Below the pieces are notes generated by a model. That model was not told the origin of the DNA. It searched no databases and saw only the letters and a list, made by a program, of their open reading frames with translations. A stretch of DNA of 64,000 nucleotides from Neoscytalidium dimidiatum (taxonomy: Eukaryota; Ascomycota; Dothideomycetes; Botryosphaeriales; Botryosphaeriaceae), in assembly GCA_037367355.1 (NCBI GenBank), contig CM074698.1:1302001-1366000 (forward strand), written 5' to 3'. The first letter of the stretch is position 1, and each line of letters opens with the position of its first letter. This document shows positions 60,700 through 64,000 of the stretch, one piece after another. The position numbers and the translations under genes were made by a program.

Positions 60700-61225
60700 A
60701 GCGCCCCCGCCAGCCTTTCGCGCCAGCTGTCGTCTGCAGCGCGGCCCGCCCGGCGGCTGGGACGCAGCCTGGTATTAAGTTAATAGATTGCGAATCGTAG
60801 CGTACCAACAGAACGGGCAGGGAAGGATGCCGACCACGGCCTGCCATTGGCGTTGCCGCCGCCGACATCGCGCGCTGAGTTATGCTTTCTGACGCACGCA
60901 CCCAAACGGGCCGTTAGGGTCGCAGGCTCGACTTGTTGATGCCAATGCCAGTGCCCTGAGACGGCGGGGAGGCGCAACCACTACTGTCACTGCGCACCTA
61001 CCCCGCGCGAGACCGAGAAGCAGGCGCTCCTCTGCCTGAGACGGTTGCTGCTCTTTAACGCGCCGCGCTCCACCCCGTCAGCACAACAGCACCACACCGC
61101 ACCAGCATCTCCACAGGCATTCGCACGAGGCGTGTTCGGACGGCAGACGCTGCTGCAGGTACGCACACATCATACGCCGCCGCGTGCCTGTCCTCTTGGT
61201 GGCTCCACCGTCAGTCGCAGCCACG

Positions 61226-61246
61226 ATTGGTCCGTGTAAGAAGGGG
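61226..61246 (+). promoter_or_regulatory. CCAAT box (minus) plus STRE (AGGGG)
   Basis: ATTGG at 61226-61230 is an inverted CCAAT box and AGGGG at 61242-61246 matches the stress-response element bound by Msn2/4-type factors. Both sit 315-335 bp before the ATG of a gene family that in yeast is stress-induced. These are short motifs and so only suggestive. Confidence 0.3.
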
Positions 61247-61389
61247 TCACGAGAGCAGAACCTCGTCGAAGATACATAAGAGCATTCCGACGACAGCTTG
61301 CCTCTTCCCGACCCCAGCTTCACTATTTAATCACTCCAGCCTCAATACCGCTGCACAACACTCTGCGAACTCAATTCCTCGCTCCAACA

Positions 61390-61540
61390 GTAAGTCGCTC
61401 CCCTGCCCGCCCTGCCCGCCGCTTCCACCCAGCTGTGGTGTGACCCGGCTGCACGAAGCTGACGAAGCACCCGTCTCGCCTCCTCCACCACCATTCACCC
61501 ACCAAGGCATCCTCATTCTGACCCTCCTTGGCCTATCTAG
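61390..61540 (+). other. Putative 5' UTR intron of the STF2-like gene
   Basis: GTAAGTCGC follows CCAACA at 61390, and CTATCTAG ends at 61540, with a CTGAC branch-like site shortly before. The length is 151 bp. There is no coding constraint to test it, so it is supported only by splice consensus. Confidence 0.4.
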
Positions 61541-61561
61541 CTACTTTATACCACATCCACC

Positions 61562-62152
61562 ATGACTCGCACTCACAAGGCCAACGACCGCGAGCACTCC
61601 GGCGCCAATGAGGGCGCTTCCGAGCCTGCTCTTCCTCGCTACTTCGCAAAGCACGGCCATCCCGACGCTGAGCCCAACAAGGTCAAGAAGGACGGCCACG
61701 GAAAAGCCAACTGGTAAGTCCCTCTGATTCGATGCTCCTATATCAACTCTGCCAAGTTGAGCCATCTCAACCGTGGCATTTTCCGTCATTCCACCCTTGC
61801 GTCACACCTCCACCGTCTGTCTTGCGCTCGAACACCCTTTTTGTTCCCGCAGGATTGCCCGAGCACATGATTGCTGACGCCTCCACACAGGGGCCGGGAA
61901 GGTGATGAGCTTGAGGACTACGACTACCACATGATGAACCCGCGTCGTCGCTCCAACAGCATGTCGGCTCACAACATGAAGGACTTCAAGACCAAGTTCG
62001 AGACCATCGAGCCAGAGCCAGTCTTCGAAGAGGAGCTCCATGGTCCGCGCGCCAAGGACTACGCCGACCTCGAAAAGATGTCGACGGGCGAGAGCAGCAA
62101 CACTGAGGGCAGCATCCAGGAGGAAGACTCGGCTCACAACAAGAAGGCTTAA
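61562..62152 (+). CDS. STF2/TMA10-like small stress protein
   Basis: Exons 61562-61713 and 61891-62152 with a 177-bp intron (GTAAGT...CAG). The product has 137 residues. Yeast Stf2 and Tma10 are small hydrophilic proteins first described as ATP-synthase stabilising factors and later tied to desiccation tolerance and ribosome association. The signature is MTRTHK at the start, then ALPRYFAKHGH and NKVKKDGHGKANWGREGDE, with the Trp codon split by the intron. PRRRSNSMS follows, and the rest is acidic. The protein has no membrane segment or Cys. A likely 5' UTR intron is 61390-61540 (GTAAGT...TAG), ending 21 bp before the ATG. Filamentous-fungal members are longer at the C-terminus than yeast Stf2 (84 residues). 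Confidence 0.8.
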
Positions 62153-63352
62153 GTGATGGCGTCTTTTTGGGATTCTGTCCGTTGCGGCGATGGGAAATCT
62201 GCGGTAGTGGTGGAGCTCTAGCTCCGGATCCTGCTTTCCGCGAACGGTATCGGATCCGCACGCTGGGCATTTGCTTCTACTAAGACGACTCTTACAGAAA
62301 GGATCACAAGCCAATGGTGTGATCTGGGGGTTTCCATGGCCCGAAATATTTTCTAATCGTTCTTGCTACCTCTTTCGCCCGTGGGATGAGGCATGTACAA
62401 CAGTTTACTTCTTTGATCAGTGACGAATGGATGAGTGTTTATTCTTCGAATTGATTCTATTCTCAGTTAAAGTTTCTACCAGTGTGACTAAAAATGTGGT
62501 GTTTTTCCGTATCTCGATTGCGAAAGCCCTCTTATGTAAGCGGGTGCGTCCATATTCGCCGACTTTCTATGAAATTTCCACGCCGTACTTCATACTCAAC
62601 GATTCCTCGCTATTCCCATGGCTATGTAATCCAACGAACGCTTGTCGCAGATCCTTAGGAAAGCCCCACATTAGAAGAAACTATTAGAAGAAGGGAGGAA
62701 ACCTTTGACTATGGTGTCAAAGCGGGGAGCAAAAAGAGTTCGCTCTGTAGGATGAGGCCACTTACAAGGGACGAACACCCAAATAAAGATTCATGAACAG
62801 CTGAAGCAGTCGTACGGACATCAAAGTCGTGTGTACGATTGGTAACACCTACGACCGGACGACTGCTTCAACTGGCCGTGCAAATTGTGTTACAGAATGA
62901 AAGATGATTTTTTCTGCACTTTGCCGCGAGGTGCAGGCAACTCCACACCCTTGACATGGTTCTAGAATTGGAACCCACCCCCCTGAAATCAGTATGTTGA
63001 ATCGGGGAGAAAGCAAGCGACGGGCGACAACGCGTCGATTGCCAAAGAACCAGCCCTCAAACCCGGAATGTGGCAAAGCTGTCATGGACAATTGAAACTG
63101 TCGTGTAGACTTTAGTGCCACCGATATTAGGATACTGCTCTCGCTTCCAAACTGTTTCGAGCATCCCAAAAGATTAGTATCGTAACATGCCATGTATGTA
63201 TGATTTCCAATGACCATTTTCTGCAAAATGCTAGAACCAGATCAGCGCCACAGCTTTGTCATTAAAGAGCACATCCATATATTATACATATGCGACTCTC
63301 TTGTTCAACGTTCTCCTCAGGCGTTTTCTCTTCCCCATCTTGCGCTCCAGTG
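62153..63352. other. 3' flank of the STF2-like gene and convergent spacer
   Basis: The 3' UTR of the STF2-like gene, the second hairpin-repeat copy (62739-62895), and then about 450 bp without a recognised feature before the stop codon of the right-edge minus-strand frame. Confidence 0.55.
62739..62895 (+). repeat. Dispersed hairpin repeat, copy B
   Basis: About 157 bp related to 46328-46482, same orientation. The inverted repeat 62803-62817 / 62855-62869 pairs at 14 of 15 positions around a 37-nt loop whose sequence differs from copy A. It lies 587 bp downstream of the STF2-like stop codon; copy A lies 549 bp downstream of the GCD7 stop. Confidence 0.8.
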
Positions 63353-64000
63353 TCACAAGAATGCCTCGTTACCAAGCACACTGCTCTCCCTCCCCGTCCC
63401 TGGCTTACTCGTCGTGGGCGGCCGCCGCGGCGACACCTCACCCGTCTTCCACGCACCCTCCCTCTCCGCGCCCGCCGCCGTCTCTCTCATGCCTCTCAAG
63501 CTGCTCCACCTATTCGTCCCTTCGACGCTGACCGGTCGCCTCGCCTTCCCCTCGCCAACAACCCGCACCGCCTCCTCCTCCCTAATTCCACTGTTGCCGA
63601 GACCGATCCCGCCGGACAGGCCGATCTCACCGGCCGAAGAAGCGCTATGGCCGCGGGCGGGCTTCAGGCGGTCGGGAGACAGGGGCGCGAGGTAGTTCGC
63701 GTTGTTGCCGACGTTGCTGATCATGCTGAGCGGAACGCGGAGGCCGACGCCAGCGCCAGCCGCTCCGGCTCCCCCACGGCCATCACCACCGACAACATCA
63801 TCTTCTCCCACCTCCGCGCCCGCGCCAACGTCCGCATCAGCTCCATTCCTTCCGCCCACCCTCGTCGCGTCTAGCACGCTCCACCTCCTCCTCTCCTTCT
63901 CGCCCTTCTCCTCGCCCCTGCTGGCTCTACTGCCGAACCTCCCGACGGCTGGACCAACGCCGTCACCGCTCCCGCTTCTCGCGCCGCCGCCGTTGTGCCG
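63353..64000 (-). CDS. C-terminal part of an unrecognised protein, truncated by the window edge
   Basis: The minus-strand frame is open from the right edge (codon phase starting at 64000) to a TGA at 63355-63353, about 215 residues. The translation reads as a plausible disordered C-terminus: Gly/Arg/Glu-rich with RRRWSVLDATR, PLSMISNVGNNANYLAPLSP and EGTNRWSSLRGMR, and the codons are strongly GC3-biased like neighbouring genes. No domain is recognised. The plus strand also has an open frame (63290-63874), but that one is Pro/Arg/His-rich and less protein-like. The N-terminal part and any introns lie beyond the window. Confidence 0.45.
   Translation of the reverse strand, partial: RHNGGGARSGSGDGVGPAVGRFGSRASRGEEKGEKERRRWSVLDATRVGGRNGADADVGAGAEVGEDDVVGGDGRGGAGAAGAGVGLRVPLSMISNVGNNANYLAPLSPDRLKPARGHSASSAGEIGLSGGIGLGNSGIREEEAVRVVGEGKARRPVSVEGTNRWSSLRGMRETAAGAEREGAWKTGEVSPRRPPTTSKPGTGRESSVLGNEAFL

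Larger units (their letters stand above)
59995..61561. promoter_or_regulatory. DRE2-STF2 divergent intergenic region
   Basis: 1.57 kb between divergent genes. The half near the STF2-like gene has CTCCAG hexamers (60669-60699), a minus-strand CCAAT box (61226-61230) and an AGGGG stress-response element (61242-61246). The sequence before the ATG is pyrimidine-rich and probably transcribed. No gene was seen. Confidence 0.5.

Noticed and set aside
62942..62972. GGTTCCAATTCTAGAACC-like B-box on the minus strand
   Set aside because: No acceptor, D or anticodon stems can be built around it, so it is not a tRNA gene.

Overview
This window is nuclear DNA of a filamentous ascomycete (Pezizomycotina). 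The evidence is: genes split by many short GT-AG introns (mostly 49-70 bp), a FlbA-type RGS regulator with two DEP domains, a filamentous-type SCP2-thiolase, Cut8 and NEM1, GC-rich third codon positions, and long C/A/G-rich microsatellite islands between genes. I cannot name the species; a Dothideomycete would fit but is only inference. No plasmid, virus, CRISPR array or intact transposon was seen.

Layout, left to right. 1-9 kb: MTR4 (exosome helicase), Cut8/STS1 (proteasome tether) and an SCP2-type thiolase, all on +. 9.7-18.4 kb: SOK1/TCP11 and ALG11 on -, then COX18 on +. 18.4-29.5 kb: an 11-kb gene desert, with a mixed-composition relic block to about 24.3 kb and then a very GC-rich microsatellite block leading into flbA. 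29.5-35 kb: flbA (RGS) and CHK1 on +. 36.8-45.8 kb: eIF3f(-)/UTP25(+) and NEM1(-)/GCD7(+), two divergent pairs. 45.8-51 kb: a 5-kb space with a hairpin repeat and two tandem tRNA-like sequences. 51-60 kb: casein kinase I, NUP133 and DRE2 on -. 61.5-62.2 kb: a small STF2/TMA10-like gene on +. 62.2-64 kb: a second copy of the hairpin repeat and the 3' end of a minus-strand gene running off the right edge.

The genes are not a pathway cluster. They are mostly conserved housekeeping genes (RNA surveillance and ribosome biogenesis: MTR4, UTP25; translation initiation: eIF3f, eIF2B-beta; N-glycosylation: ALG11; mitochondria and Fe-S: COX18, DRE2; nuclear envelope: NEM1, NUP133) mixed with signalling genes (SOK1, flbA, CHK1, CK1). 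Several of the signalling genes have the longest GC-rich upstream regions. Exon structures were worked out by hand from splice consensus, reading phase and family conservation.

The most noteworthy unexplained items are a roughly 155-bp dispersed repeat with a conserved hairpin (two copies 16 kb apart, each 550-590 bp downstream of a stop codon), and a tandem pair of intron-bearing tRNA-like sequences whose inserted hairpins appear to covary.
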